NCBI RefSeq assembly: GCF_010645215.1
Contig: NZ_JAAGNW010000007.1
Coordinates: 52,144 to 85,856 of the forward strand
From: Burkholderia multivorans
GTDB taxonomy: Bacteria > Pseudomonadota > Gammaproteobacteria > Burkholderiales > Burkholderiaceae
Direction of reading: 5' to 3'
Length of the DNA: 33,713 nucleotides
Shown piece by piece: positions 1-7,834 of the stretch. Every line of letters starts with the position of its first letter. Within the stretch, counting starts at the first letter, position 1. The position numbers were made by a program, and so were the translations under genes. The notes under the pieces were generated by a model, which was not told the DNA's origin, did no database searches, and worked only from the letters and a program-made list of their open reading frames with translations.

Positions 1-152
1 GCGTCGGGCGCGATGCCGCTCTTCGGGCCTTCCTTGGCGGGCAGATCGAACAGCAGCACCGGCACGCGTGCGTTGATGAGATGCGCGGCGATCTGCGCGC
101 CCATCACGCCGGCGCCCAGCACGGCGACCTTGCGAATGATGAAATTGCTCAC
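1..152 (-). CDS. 3-hydroxyacyl-CoA dehydrogenase, N-terminal part (cut by window edge)
   Basis: Only the first 50 codons lie in the window; the gene continues past base 1. They read as the NAD-binding start of a 3-hydroxyacyl-CoA dehydrogenase of the FadB/PaaH type: a beta strand, then the Rossmann turn LGAGVMG with Gly13, Gly15 and Gly18, then a strand ending in LLFDLP, where the acidic residue would contact NAD ribose. The start is GTG at 152 with GGAGGAG a few bases upstream. The enzyme would oxidise 3-hydroxyacyl-CoA to 3-ketoacyl-CoA in beta-oxidation. This fits the acyl-CoA dehydrogenase just upstream on the same strand. Whether it is a full FadB with a hydratase domain cannot be seen here. 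Confidence 0.85.
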   Translation of the reverse strand, partial: MSNFIIRKVAVLGAGVMGAQIAAHLINARVPVLLFDLPAKEGPKSGIAPD

Positions 153-170
153 GGGACTCCTCCGGATGGT

Positions 171-206
171 GCCGCGCGCCGCCTGGTCGATCAGGCGGCG
201 CGCGGC
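171..206 (-). terminator. 15-bp perfect hairpin between two beta-oxidation genes
   Basis: The arms at 171–185 and 192–206 are exact inverted complements of 15 bases with a 6-base loop. It sits about 50 bases after the acyl-CoA dehydrogenase stop and about 20 before the next gene's start. No T-run follows on either strand, so it may be a weak or factor-assisted terminator, or an mRNA-stabilising or processing hairpin that sets unequal expression of the two genes. Confidence 0.4.
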
Positions 207-255
207 GGGCAAATGTTAGGGTCGCCCGGACGGCATGCCGCCCGGGGTGCGCGCG

Positions 256-2043
256 TCAGAACAGCGCTTCGTCGACTTCCATCATGGTCTTCGACCCGGC
301 GCGCGCGGCGCGGATCGTCGACGCCGTCTCCGGCAGCAGGCGCGCGAAATAGAACCGCGCGGTCGCGAGCTTCGACTTGTAGAACGGATCGCCCGACGCT
401 TCCTGGTCGAGCGCGGCGCGCGCCATGCGCGCCCAGAAGTACGAGAACACCAGGTGACCGACGGTGCGCAGGTACGGCACGGCGGCCGCGCCGACTTCGT
501 CCGGGTTCTGCATCGCCTTCATGCCGATTTCCATCGTGAGCTTCTGCACCTTCTCGCCGATGTCGGCGAGCGGGTTGATGAACTCGGCCATTTCCGGCTT
601 CACGCCTTCGGCTTCCGCGAATTCGGTGACGATCTTGCCGAACTTCTTGAGCTTCGCGCCCATGTCGCCGAGCACCTTGCGGCCCAGCAGGTCGAGCGAC
701 TGCACCGAGTTCGTGCCTTCGTAGATCATGTTGATCCGCGCGTCGCGCACGTACTGCTCCATGCCCCACTCGGAGATGAAGCCGTGGCCGCCGTAGATCT
801 GCATCGCGTGGTTCGTGCACTCGAACGCGTTGTCGGTCAGGAACGCCTTGATCACCGGCGTGAGCAGCGCGACCAGGTCGGCCGCTTCCTTGCGCACGGC
901 TTCGTCGCCGTGCGACAGTTCCTTGTCGATCTGCAGCGCGGACCAGTACGTGAACGCGCGCGCGCCTTCCGCATAGGCCTTCTGCGTCAGCAGCATGCGG
1001 CGCACGTCAGGGTGCACGATGATCGGGTCGGCCGGCTTGTCCGGCGCCTTCGGGCCCGTCAGCGAACGCATCTGCAGGCGTTCCTTCGCGTAGGTCAGCG
1101 AGTTCTGGTACGCGACTTCGGTCAGCCCGAGGCCCTGCATGCCGACGCCGAGGCGCGCGGCATTCATCATCACGAACATCGCGTTGAGGCCCTTGTTCGG
1201 CTCGCCGACCAGCCAGCCGCTCGCGCCGTCGAGGTTCATCACGCAGGTCGAGTTGCCGTGGATGCCCATCTTGTGCTCGATCGAGCCGCACTTGATGCCG
1301 TTGCGCGCGCCCGGCTCGCCCGATGCGTCGGGAAGGAACTTCGGCACGATGAAGAGGGAGATCCCCTTGGTGCCCTGCGGCGCGTCCGGCAGACGCGCGA
1401 GTACGAGGTGGACGATGTTCTTCGAGAGGTCGTGTTCGCCGCTCGAGATGAAGATCTTGGTGCCGCTGATCGAGTAGGAGCCGTCGCTGTTCGGCTCGGC
1501 CTTGGTGCGCAGGATGCCGAGGTCGGTGCCGCAGTGCGGCTCGGTCAGGCACATCGTGCCCGTCCATTCGCCCGCGACCAGCTTCGGCAGGTAGACCTTC
1601 TGCAGTTCCGGCGCGCCGTGCGCATGCAGGCACTCGTAGGCGCCGTGCGACAGGCCCGGATACATGGTCCACGCCTGGTTCGCCGAATTCATCATTTCGT
1701 AGAGCGCGTTGTTCACGAACGCGGGCAGGCCCTGGCCGCCGTAGTCCGGATCGCAGCCGAGCGCGGGCCAGCCGGCCTCGACGTACTGCTGGTACGCCTC
1801 CTTGAAGCCCGTCGGCGTCTTGACCACGCCGTCGCCTTCATAGGTGCAGCCCTCGCGGTCGCCCACCTGATTCAGCGGGAACAGCACCTCGGAGCAGAAC
1901 TTGCCCGCTTCTTCGAGCACCTGGTTGATCGTGTCGGCGTCGAGGTCCGCGTGCTTGGGCATCTGCTTGACTTCGGCTTCGACGTTCAGCAGCTCGTGCA
2001 TCACGAATTGCATGTCGCGCAACGGCGCGGCGTACTGTCCCAT
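256..2043 (-). CDS. Acyl-CoA dehydrogenase (large, about 595 aa type)
   Basis: An FAD-dependent dehydrogenase that introduces the 2,3 double bond into acyl-CoA, the first step of beta-oxidation. Visible features are the FAD-binding middle domain with MCLTEPHCGTDLG and the following ISGTKIFISSGEHD, and the C-terminal helical domain with INMIYEGTNSVQ, whose Glu (about residue 442) matches the catalytic base of the family. At 595 residues it is much longer than the roughly 380-residue mitochondrial type and fits the bacterial class with an extra C-terminal domain. ATG at 2043 is chosen because GGAGAG lies just upstream; an in-frame TTG at 2055 is less likely. It lies 56 bases after tetR on the same strand and before a hydroxyacyl-CoA dehydrogenase. 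Chain-length specificity cannot be read from the sequence. Confidence 0.92.
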   Translation of the reverse strand: MGQYAAPLRDMQFVMHELLNVEAEVKQMPKHADLDADTINQVLEEAGKFCSEVLFPLNQVGDREGCTYEGDGVVKTPTGFKEAYQQYVEAGWPALGCDPDYGGQGLPAFVNNALYEMMNSANQAWTMYPGLSHGAYECLHAHGAPELQKVYLPKLVAGEWTGTMCLTEPHCGTDLGILRTKAEPNSDGSYSISGTKIFISSGEHDLSKNIVHLVLARLPDAPQGTKGISLFIVPKFLPDASGEPGARNGIKCGSIEHKMGIHGNSTCVMNLDGASGWLVGEPNKGLNAMFVMMNAARLGVGMQGLGLTEVAYQNSLTYAKERLQMRSLTGPKAPDKPADPIIVHPDVRRMLLTQKAYAEGARAFTYWSALQIDKELSHGDEAVRKEAADLVALLTPVIKAFLTDNAFECTNHAMQIYGGHGFISEWGMEQYVRDARINMIYEGTNSVQSLDLLGRKVLGDMGAKLKKFGKIVTEFAEAEGVKPEMAEFINPLADIGEKVQKLTMEIGMKAMQNPDEVGAAAVPYLRTVGHLVFSYFWARMARAALDQEASGDPFYKSKLATARFYFARLLPETASTIRAARAGSKTMMEVDEALF

Positions 2044-2099
2044 GACTCTCTCCAAAGATAGGGCAATGGCTCGAGCTTCCCGCGGGCTTCGACGCTCCG

Positions 2100-2699
2100 C
2101 TAACGGCTCTCGCTCTGATACGAAACGATCGTTTTTTCCAGCGCGGCCCAGGTCAGGCGCACCGCATCCGGCAGATGCAGGAAGCGGGCGTCGTGATGCA
2201 GGCCGAGCGTGAAACTGTACAACTCGAAAAGCATCAGGTTCGGATCGGTGTCCTCACGCAGATGCCCCTCCTCCTTCGCCTGCGAGATCGCCCGCAGCAA
2301 CGCGGCGCGCCACGCGGTTACGCTCGCGTTCAGTTGCTCGCGCACGGTGCTGTCTGGACGGTCGTCGTACTCGACGGCCCCGCTGATGTAGATGCATCCC
2401 GTCGTCACCTCGTGGATGCGCTTCTCGATCCAGCGGGCCAGCATCGCACGCAGGCGCGGCAAACCGCGCGGCTCGCGCAGGCTCGGAAAGAACACCTCGT
2501 TCTCGAAACGACGGTGATACTCGCGCACGACCTCGACCTGCAGGTCCTCGCGCGATCCGAAGTGCGCGAACACGCCGCTCTTGCTCATCTGCATCCGCTC
2601 GGCCAACAGGCCAATCGTCAGACCTTCCAGCCCGTCCCGGCTGGCAAGGTCCAAAGCTGCTTCGAGAATCGCGGCACGCGTTTGTTCGCCTTTTCGCAT
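2100..2699 (-). CDS. TetR-family transcriptional regulator
   Basis: A 199-residue TetR-type repressor. The N-terminal helix-turn-helix is clear: TRAAILEAALDLASRDGL, then IGLLAERMQMSKSGVFAHFG (about residues 28–47), the usual TetR layout with the recognition helix ending before the aromatic pair. The C-terminal ligand and dimer domain is helical and unassigned. The gene is first in a likely unit with the acyl-CoA dehydrogenase and hydroxyacyl-CoA dehydrogenase, so a fatty-acyl-CoA or related ligand is a reasonable guess. The ribosome-binding site is weak. A promoter and an inverted repeat upstream could give autoregulation. Confidence 0.9.
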   Translation of the reverse strand: MRKGEQTRAAILEAALDLASRDGLEGLTIGLLAERMQMSKSGVFAHFGSREDLQVEVVREYHRRFENEVFFPSLREPRGLPRLRAMLARWIEKRIHEVTTGCIYISGAVEYDDRPDSTVREQLNASVTAWRAALLRAISQAKEEGHLREDTDPNLMLFELYSFTLGLHHDARFLHLPDAVRLTWAALEKTIVSYQSESR

Positions 2700-2752
2700 A
2701 GCTTGTCTGTGTAACCGTTCGGGGTCATCGAAAAAAATCGAACGGCCGTACT

Positions 2753-2781
2753 ATTATTGGGCGCGACCGTCCGCGAAACAA
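2753..2781 (-). promoter_or_regulatory. Candidate sigma-70 promoter for the tetR–acyl-CoA dehydrogenase unit
   Basis: On the minus strand TTGTTT (2781–2776) and AATAAT (2758–2753) are separated by exactly 17 bases, in a locally AT-rich stretch of an otherwise GC-rich window. Transcription would start near 2746, giving a leader of about 45 bases before tetR. The call rests on hexamer match and spacing only. Confidence 0.5.
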
Positions 2782-2789
2782 GGAAATTA

Positions 2790-2807
2790 TTAGAAATCGG
2801 TTTCTAA
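2790..2807. promoter_or_regulatory. Candidate TetR operator (inverted repeat)
   Basis: TTAGAAA and TTTCTAA form a perfect 7-bp inverted repeat around TCGG. A second, overlapping repeat, CGGTT-TCT-AACCG, covers 2798–2810. The site starts 8 bases upstream of the putative -35 element of the tetR promoter, a plausible place for the product of the adjacent tetR to bind. Confidence 0.45.
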
Positions 2808-2944
2808 CCGTGCCGCTATTGTTGCGGGTTCCGTGCCCCGCAGGAAGGGGTATCCACGGATCGCGCCACCTTGCGTGGCCTAGCGGCGGGGGGCGTGGCC
2901 TGCACCACCCGGATCAGGCGCCGCGCGACGACGGGCGGCGTGCG

Positions 2945-2970
2945 GCGGGCGCCGAGCGAGGGGCGCCCGC
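2945..2970 (-). terminator. Hairpin right after clsB stop codon
   Basis: GCGGGCGCC (2945–2953) pairs with GGCGCCCGC (2962–2970), 9 bp with an 8-base loop, one base past the clsB stop. No T-run follows, so it is a weak terminator candidate or a 3'-end stabilising stem. The same stem sequence recurs after aspS at 4838–4857. Confidence 0.4.
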
Positions 2971-2971
2971 G

Positions 2972-4243
2972 TCAATCATACCCGCCTATCGTGAGCAGCT
3001 TCCTCGCCGCGCGATAGACAGTGTACGCGAGCCAGTTCAGGAAACGCTCGCCGAGCGGACGCGCCGCGTAGCGCGCCGGGTCGATCTCGCGGCCGTCGGC
3101 GAACGCGGCCGCGATCGCGTCGCGCAGCTGCGCGGTTTCCGCATCGTGCCGCACCAGCACGACATTGGCCTCGTTGTTGAGCACGAGGCTCAGCGCCGCG
3201 AGATTCGACGAGCCGACCGTCGCCCAGCTGTCGTCGATCACGGCCACCTTGCCGTGCAGCATCGTGCGGTCGTATTCCGCGACGCGCACGCCCGCGCGCA
3301 GCAGCGCGTGATAGAGGAACGGCACCGCGGTGTCGAGCGCCGCGAATTCCTTGCGGCCGACCAGCACCCGCACCTCGACGCCGCGCCGCGCGGCGCCCGT
3401 CAGCGCGCGCCGCAGCTTGCGGCCGGGCATGAAGTACGGATTGGCGAGCAGCACCGACTGGCGCGCGCGCCCGATCGCGGCCAGGTACGCTTTCTCGATC
3501 GCGCGCCGGTTCAGCAGGTTGTCGCGCGCGACGAACGCGACGCTCGGCTCCGTGACCACCCGCAGCGCGCCCGCCTTCACCCAGCGGTGGCTGCGCATCC
3601 AGCGGCGGAACTTGGCGGGGAAATCGTCGCGGTAGGCGCGCTGGGGCGCGTATTGCGCATAGCTCTTGTGGCCCGCCGAGATCCGCTCCCACTGCACCTC
3701 GAACGCCGCGCGGATATCGATGACGGCCGGCCCCGCCAGTTCCACCGCGAAATCCCAGCGCGGGTACGCGAGGCGTTCGCCGTTCTGCGCGTAGTCGTCG
3801 ACGAGGTTGATGCCGCCGCAGAACGCATAGGCGTCGTCGATCACGGCCAGCTTGCGATGCGTCCGCGAAAAGCCGAAGCGGCCGAACAGATAGGGGTTGT
3901 AGATGCGGTGCTCGACCCCCTCCGGGCCCCAGCCTTCGAACAGCGGCAGCCGCGCGGTGCCGATGCCGTCGGTGATCACGCGCACCCGTACGCCGCGGCG
4001 CGCGGCGCGCACCAGCGCATCGGACACGGGCCGGCCGGCCGCGTCGTCGCAGAAGATGTAGGTTTCGAGCATCACCTGCTCGCGCGCGCCGTCGATGCGC
4101 GCGATCAGGGCCGGGAAGAAGGCGCGGCCGCCGTCGCAGAGCCGCACCCGGTTGCCGGACGTGAAGGCGAGCCGCGACGCGGAACCGCGTTCCTGCAGGA
4201 ACATCTGCCGGAGCTGGTCGAGCCGCGCGCGGCGCTCGCTCAT
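2972..4243 (-). CDS. clsB: Cardiolipin synthase B-type phospholipase D family protein
   Basis: A phospholipase D superfamily enzyme with two HKD motifs: HRKLAVIDD at residues 129–136 followed by GGIN, and HGKVAVIDD at 330–338 followed by GSSN. The paired motifs form one active site using a phospho-histidine intermediate. With 423 residues and no N-terminal membrane helices it resembles ClsB (YbhO) rather than ClsA. ClsB-type enzymes make cardiolipin or exchange head groups on phosphatidylglycerol at the inner membrane. The start is ATG at 4243, whose ATGA overlaps the stop of the upstream nudB, so translation is probably coupled. A C-terminal amphipathic stretch (about 400–420) may touch the membrane. 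Substrate is inferred from family only. Confidence 0.88.
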   Translation of the reverse strand: MSERRARLDQLRQMFLQERGSASRLAFTSGNRVRLCDGGRAFFPALIARIDGAREQVMLETYIFCDDAAGRPVSDALVRAARRGVRVRVITDGIGTARLPLFEGWGPEGVEHRIYNPYLFGRFGFSRTHRKLAVIDDAYAFCGGINLVDDYAQNGERLAYPRWDFAVELAGPAVIDIRAAFEVQWERISAGHKSYAQYAPQRAYRDDFPAKFRRWMRSHRWVKAGALRVVTEPSVAFVARDNLLNRRAIEKAYLAAIGRARQSVLLANPYFMPGRKLRRALTGAARRGVEVRVLVGRKEFAALDTAVPFLYHALLRAGVRVAEYDRTMLHGKVAVIDDSWATVGSSNLAALSLVLNNEANVVLVRHDAETAQLRDAIAAAFADGREIDPARYAARPLGERFLNWLAYTVYRAARKLLTIGGYD

Positions 4244-4716
4244 GCGCGACGCGCCGCGAGACGCGCGGGCAGCTGCAGGATCGCCTCGGCGTTCGACGGC
4301 GAGAAGCAGCGCGCCGCCGCTTCGCGATACGGCAGCCACAGGCTGTCGGTGTGTTCGCGCGGCGCGAGCGTGACCGCGGCGCCCGCCGGCACTTCCAGGC
4401 TGAACCAGTGCTCGACGTTGCGCGTGACGCCCGGCGCGTAGCGGTGCAGGTATTGCGGATAGATCGTGTATTCGATCCGGTGCCGCCAGTCGACGAGCGC
4501 CTCGGGCGGAATCCCGGGGCTGCCGACCACGAGCCCGGTCTCTTCGCCGACCTCGCGCGCGGCCGCATGCGCGAGCGCTTCGTCCGGCCAGTCCTTCGAG
4601 CCCGTCACCGACTGCCAGAACCCGGGCTGGTCCGCGCGCTTGAGGATCAGCACGTCGAGCGCGGCGGTATGGATTACGACCAGAACGGATTCGGGGATTT
4701 TCGGTGGCTTCGTCAT
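4240..4716 (-). CDS. nudB: Nudix hydrolase, dihydroneopterin triphosphate pyrophosphatase type
   Basis: A 158-residue Nudix protein of the NudB type, which removes pyrophosphate from dihydroneopterin triphosphate in folate synthesis. The Nudix box begins at GSKDWPDE and ends in REVGEETGL, with the metal-binding REVGEE intact. One extra residue separates the box Gly from the first Glu compared with the textbook GX5E spacing. The features that suggest NudB are the early VLVVIHT strand, LKRADQPGFWQSVTGS, and the later HWFSLEV. ATG at 4716 is chosen because it gives the usual family length; its ribosome-binding site is poor. It follows the aspS terminator and overlaps clsB. Confidence 0.82.
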   Translation of the reverse strand: MTKPPKIPESVLVVIHTAALDVLILKRADQPGFWQSVTGSKDWPDEALAHAAAREVGEETGLVVGSPGIPPEALVDWRHRIEYTIYPQYLHRYAPGVTRNVEHWFSLEVPAGAAVTLAPREHTDSLWLPYREAAARCFSPSNAEAILQLPARLAARRA

Positions 4717-4795
4717 CGGGATGGCATGCGGCGCGGCGGCCGTACGGCAAGGCGGCGCGGCCGCCGGGCCGCGAGGGTTCCGGCGACTGTACCGC

Positions 4796-4826
4796 AAAAA
4801 ACGAAAAAGGCGCATCGCGCGCCTTT
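4796..4826 (-). terminator. Rho-independent terminator of the aspS operon
   Basis: AAAGGCGC (4806–4813) and GCGCCTTT (4819–4826) form an 8-bp stem with a 5-base loop, followed on the minus strand by a T-rich tail TTTTCGTTTTTT. It lies about 50 bases after the aspS stop. It should separate the fmdB–DUF502–aspS transcript from nudB–clsB. Confidence 0.8.
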
Positions 4827-4837
4827 CTCCTCGTCTA

Positions 4838-4857
4838 GCGGGCGCCGGGGCGCCCGC
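4838..4857 (-). repeat. Second hairpin between aspS stop and its terminator
   Basis: GCGGGCGCC (4838–4846) and GGCGCCCGC (4849–4857) form a 9-bp stem with almost no loop. The arms are identical to those of the hairpin after clsB. It stands just ahead of the main terminator and may protect the 3' end. Confidence 0.45.
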
Positions 4858-4875
4858 CTTCGCTCATGGCCCGAC

Positions 4876-6678
4876 TCAGGCCTTCGGCTGCTCCGGCTGG
4901 CGCAGGCGGATGTGCAGCTCGCGCAGCTGGCGCTCGTCGACCGGGCTCGGCGCCTGCGTGAGCAGACACTGCGCGCGTTGCGTCTTCGGGAACGCGATCA
5001 CGTCGCGGATCGAATCGGCGCCCGCCATCATCGTCACGATGCGATCGAGGCCGAACGCGATCCCGCCGTGCGGCGGCGCGCCGTACTGCAGCGCGTCGAG
5101 CAGGAAGCCGAACTTCTCCTGCGCCTCCTCCGGCCCGATCTTCAGCGCGCGGAACACCTGGCTCTGCACTTCCTCGCGGTGGATACGCACCGAGCCGCCG
5201 CCGATTTCCCAGCCGTTCAGCACCATGTCGTAGGCCTTCGCGAGGCAACGCGCCGGATCGGTCTCGAGGTATTCGAGGTGCTCGTCCTTCGGGCTCGTGA
5301 ACGGGTGGTGCGCAGCCACGTAGCGCGCCTCTTCCTCGTCGTAGTCGAACATCGGGAAGTCGACGACCCACAGCGGCTTCCAGCCCGCCTCGACGAGGCC
5401 GCTCGCCTTGCCGAACTCCGAATGGCCGATCTTGAGGCGCAGCGCGCCGAGGCTGTCGTTGACGACCTTCGCGCGGTCGGCCGCGAAGAAGATGATGTCG
5501 CCGTCCTCGGCGGCGGTGCGCTCGAGGATCGCCGCGATCGACGCGTCGTGCAGGTTCTTCACGATCGGGCTCTGCAGGCCGTCGCGGCCCTTCGCCTTCT
5601 CGTTGACCTTGATCCACGCGAGGCCCTTCGCGCCGTAGATGCGCACGAATTCCGTGTAGCCGTCGATGTCGCCGCGCGACAGCTCGGCGCCCTTCGGCAC
5701 GCGCAGCGCCGCGACCCGGCCGTCCTTCGCGTTCGCCGGTGCGCTGAACACCTTGAAGTCGACGTCCTTCATCGCATCGGTCAGCTCGGTGAATTCGAGC
5801 TTCACGCGCAGGTCCGGCTTGTCCGAGCCGAAACGCGCCATCGCTTCCGAATACGGCATGACCGGGAATTTCGCGGCCAGCTCGACGTCGATCGTCGTCT
5901 TGAAGATGTGACGGATCATGTCCTCGAACAGGTCGCGGATCTCCTGCTCGCCCAGGAACGAGGTCTCGCAGTCGATCTGCGTGAATTCGGGCTGGCGGTC
6001 CGCGCGCAGGTCTTCGTCACGGAAGCACTTGGTGATCTGGTAGTAGCGGTCGAAGTTCGCGACCATCAGCAGCTGCTTGAAGAGCTGCGGCGACTGCGGC
6101 AGCGCGAAGAACTGGCCCGCGTTCACGCGCGACGGCACCAGGTAGTCGCGCGCGCCTTCCGGCGTGCTCTTCGTCAGCATCGGCGTCTCGCTGTCGATGA
6201 AGCCCTCGCCGTCGAGGTACTTGCGCGCCTCGATCGCGACGCGGTAGCGCAGGCGCAGGTTGTGCTGCATCTGCGGGCGACGCAGGTCGAGCACGCGATG
6301 CGTGAGGCGGGTGGTTTCCGACAGGTTGTCGTCGTCGAGCTGGAACGGCGGCGTCACCGACGCGTTCAGCACGTTCAGCTCATGGCACAGCACCTCGATC
6401 TTGCCGCTCTTCAGGCCCGCGTTGGCGGTGCCTTCCGGGCGATTGCGCACGAGGCCCTTGATCTGCACGCAGAATTCGTTGCGCACGCCTTCCGCGGTCG
6501 CGAACATCTCCGCGCGGTCCGGATCGCACACCACCTGCACGAGACCTTCCCGATCGCGCAGGTCGCTGAAAATCACACCGCCGTGGTCGCGGCGGCGCTG
6601 CACCCAGCCGCACAGCGACACGGTTTGGCCCAGCAGGTGTTCGGTCACGAGACCGCAGTATTCAGTTCGCATCGACAT
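4876..6678 (-). CDS. aspS: Aspartyl-tRNA synthetase, bacterial type, probably non-discriminating
   Basis: A 600-residue class II synthetase charging tRNA-Asp. The N-terminal OB-fold anticodon-binding domain covers about residues 1–110, class II motif 2 is [18 protein letters not shown] at 219–236, the GAD insertion domain lies in the middle, and motif 3 is seen near the C-terminus as GIAFGLDRI. His32 (in RRRDHGG) and Gly83 (in RPEGT) occupy the positions where Pseudomonas aeruginosa AspRS has His31 and Gly83, residues linked to relaxed tRNA recognition. It may therefore also form Asp-tRNA-Asn for conversion by GatCAB. The first ATG (6678) is taken; a second in-frame ATG lies two codons later. 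It is the third gene of a unit with fmdB and the DUF502 gene. Confidence 0.97.
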   Translation of the reverse strand: MSMRTEYCGLVTEHLLGQTVSLCGWVQRRRDHGGVIFSDLRDREGLVQVVCDPDRAEMFATAEGVRNEFCVQIKGLVRNRPEGTANAGLKSGKIEVLCHELNVLNASVTPPFQLDDDNLSETTRLTHRVLDLRRPQMQHNLRLRYRVAIEARKYLDGEGFIDSETPMLTKSTPEGARDYLVPSRVNAGQFFALPQSPQLFKQLLMVANFDRYYQITKCFRDEDLRADRQPEFTQIDCETSFLGEQEIRDLFEDMIRHIFKTTIDVELAAKFPVMPYSEAMARFGSDKPDLRVKLEFTELTDAMKDVDFKVFSAPANAKDGRVAALRVPKGAELSRGDIDGYTEFVRIYGAKGLAWIKVNEKAKGRDGLQSPIVKNLHDASIAAILERTAAEDGDIIFFAADRAKVVNDSLGALRLKIGHSEFGKASGLVEAGWKPLWVVDFPMFDYDEEEARYVAAHHPFTSPKDEHLEYLETDPARCLAKAYDMVLNGWEIGGGSVRIHREEVQSQVFRALKIGPEEAQEKFGFLLDALQYGAPPHGGIAFGLDRIVTMMAGADSIRDVIAFPKTQRAQCLLTQAPSPVDERQLRELHIRLRQPEQPKA

Positions 6679-6731
6679 GATGTTAGCTTTCGTTCGGTTT
6701 GATCAATGGGCGGCGCTCGCGCGCCCCGGCA

Positions 6732-7382
6732 TTACAGCGGCGGCTCGACGGGCCGGCGGGCGGGCGCGGCGACGGGCGCCGGGGGCGCCACCACGCCCAT
6801 CGAGACGATGTACTTGAGCGCGGCGTCGACCGACATGTCCAGCTCGACGACCTCGCTCTTCGGCACCATCAGGAAGAAGCCGGAGGTCGGATTCGGCGTG
6901 GTCGGCACGTACACGCTCACGTACTCTTCCTTCAGGTGGTTGACCACGTCGCCGCCCGGCGCACCGGTCAGAAACGCAATCGTATAGGAACCGCGGCGCG
7001 GATACTCGATCAGCAGCGCCTTGCGGAACGCGTTGCCGCTGCTCGACAGCAGCGTGTCGGACACCTGCTTGACGCTCGTGTAGATCGGCCCCACCACCGG
7101 GATGTGCCGCACCACGACGTTCCACCAGGTGACGAGCTTCTGGCCGATGAAGTTCTGGGTCGCGAGGCCGACGATGAAGATGAACGCGATCGTGAGGAGC
7201 GCGCCGATCCCCGGCAGGCGGAAGCCGAGCAGCCGCTCCGGCTGCCACGACTCGGGCAGCAGCAGCAGGGTCTGGTCCATCGTGCCGATGATGAGCCCGA
7301 GCACCCACAGCGTGATCGCGAGGGGCACCAGGACCAGCAGGCCGGTCAGGAATACCGTTTTGAGGGTCGTCTTTTTCATCAT
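6732..7382 (-). CDS. DUF502 family inner-membrane protein
   Basis: A 216-residue protein of the DUF502 family, whose function is not established. Two membrane segments are clear: about residues 11–33 (FLTGLLVLVPLAITLWVLGL) and 56–80 (with GALLTIAFIFIVGLATQ). They are followed by the conserved HIPVVGPIYTSVKQ region and a soluble domain with GFFLMVPKS, a typical DUF502 signature. The C-terminus is Ala/Pro-rich. It sits between fmdB (35 bases upstream) and aspS (53 bases downstream). Two adjacent ATG codons compete as start; the first is annotated. Confidence 0.88.
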   Translation of the reverse strand: MMKKTTLKTVFLTGLLVLVPLAITLWVLGLIIGTMDQTLLLLPESWQPERLLGFRLPGIGALLTIAFIFIVGLATQNFIGQKLVTWWNVVVRHIPVVGPIYTSVKQVSDTLLSSSGNAFRKALLIEYPRRGSYTIAFLTGAPGGDVVNHLKEEYVSVYVPTTPNPTSGFFLMVPKSEVVELDMSVDAALKYIVSMGVVAPPAPVAAPARRPVEPPL

Positions 7383-7417
7383 CCGCCGTCAGAAAGCCGC
7401 GCCGGTCGGCGCGGGCG

Positions 7418-7759
7418 TTACGTGGTGCCGGCCGGCGCGCTCGCGGCCGGCGCAGGCGCAGGCGCCGGAGCCGCCGCGCTGTCGCTGCCGCTCGCGGCCG
7501 GCGCCGCCGCCGGAGCCGCAGCCGCTTCGCCAGCCGGGTTCGCCGCAGGCGCCGCGGCCGGCGCACCGCCGCCCGAGCCGCCTCGGAAATCGGTCACGTA
7601 CCAGCCCGAGCCCTTCAATTGGAACCCGGCGGCCGTGACCTGCTTGCGAAAGCTGTCCTTCCCGCATTCCGGGCACTGCGACAGCGGCGCATCGCTCATC
7701 TTCTGGAGCACATCCTTCGCGTGACCGCACGCTTCGCATCGATAGGCGTAGATCGGCAT
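7418..7759 (-). CDS. FmdB-type zinc-ribbon protein with Ala/Pro tail
   Basis: A 113-residue protein with an N-terminal zinc ribbon: Cys8, Cys11, Cys29 and Cys32 in the order MPIYAYRCEACG and CPECG, the FmdB putative regulatory family. The core ends near residue 55 after KGSGWYVTDFRG. The remaining half is almost only Ala, Pro, Gly and Ser, a disordered tail. Such proteins are small, and their role is unproven; FmdB was named from a formamidase operon. It is the first gene after a TATAAT promoter and leads the operon to DUF502 and aspS. Confidence 0.88.
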   Translation of the reverse strand: MPIYAYRCEACGHAKDVLQKMSDAPLSQCPECGKDSFRKQVTAAGFQLKGSGWYVTDFRGGSGGGAPAAAPAANPAGEAAAAPAAAPAASGSDSAAAPAPAPAPAASAPAGTT

Positions 7760-7797
7760 GATATTTTTCCCGCGGAAAACGATAAACGGCTTGCAAA

Positions 7798-7810
7798 ACC
7801 TTGAATTATA
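7798..7810 (-). promoter_or_regulatory. Candidate promoter -10 of the fmdB–DUF502–aspS operon
   Basis: A perfect TATAAT on the minus strand (7810–7805) lies about 45 bases before the fmdB ATG, with transcription expected to start near 7798. No good -35 hexamer is seen at 16–18 bases upstream. It lies in the gap between the methyltransferase stop and fmdB, where a promoter is expected. Confidence 0.5.
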
Positions 7811-7834
7811 GCTGAAAGGCGCGCCCGCCCCTCA

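Noticed and set aside
235-2061. A 608-codon plus-strand frame
   Set aside because: It is the mirror of the acyl-CoA dehydrogenase gene, with the same Arg/His-rich composition and no motif.
4244-4750. N-terminal extension of clsB to 592 residues
   Set aside because: The extra residues are an out-of-frame reading of nudB; ATG at 4243 matches the ClsB length and overlaps the nudB stop.
4351-6702. A 783-codon plus-strand frame
   Set aside because: It is antisense to aspS and nudB; no ribosome-binding site or known domain.
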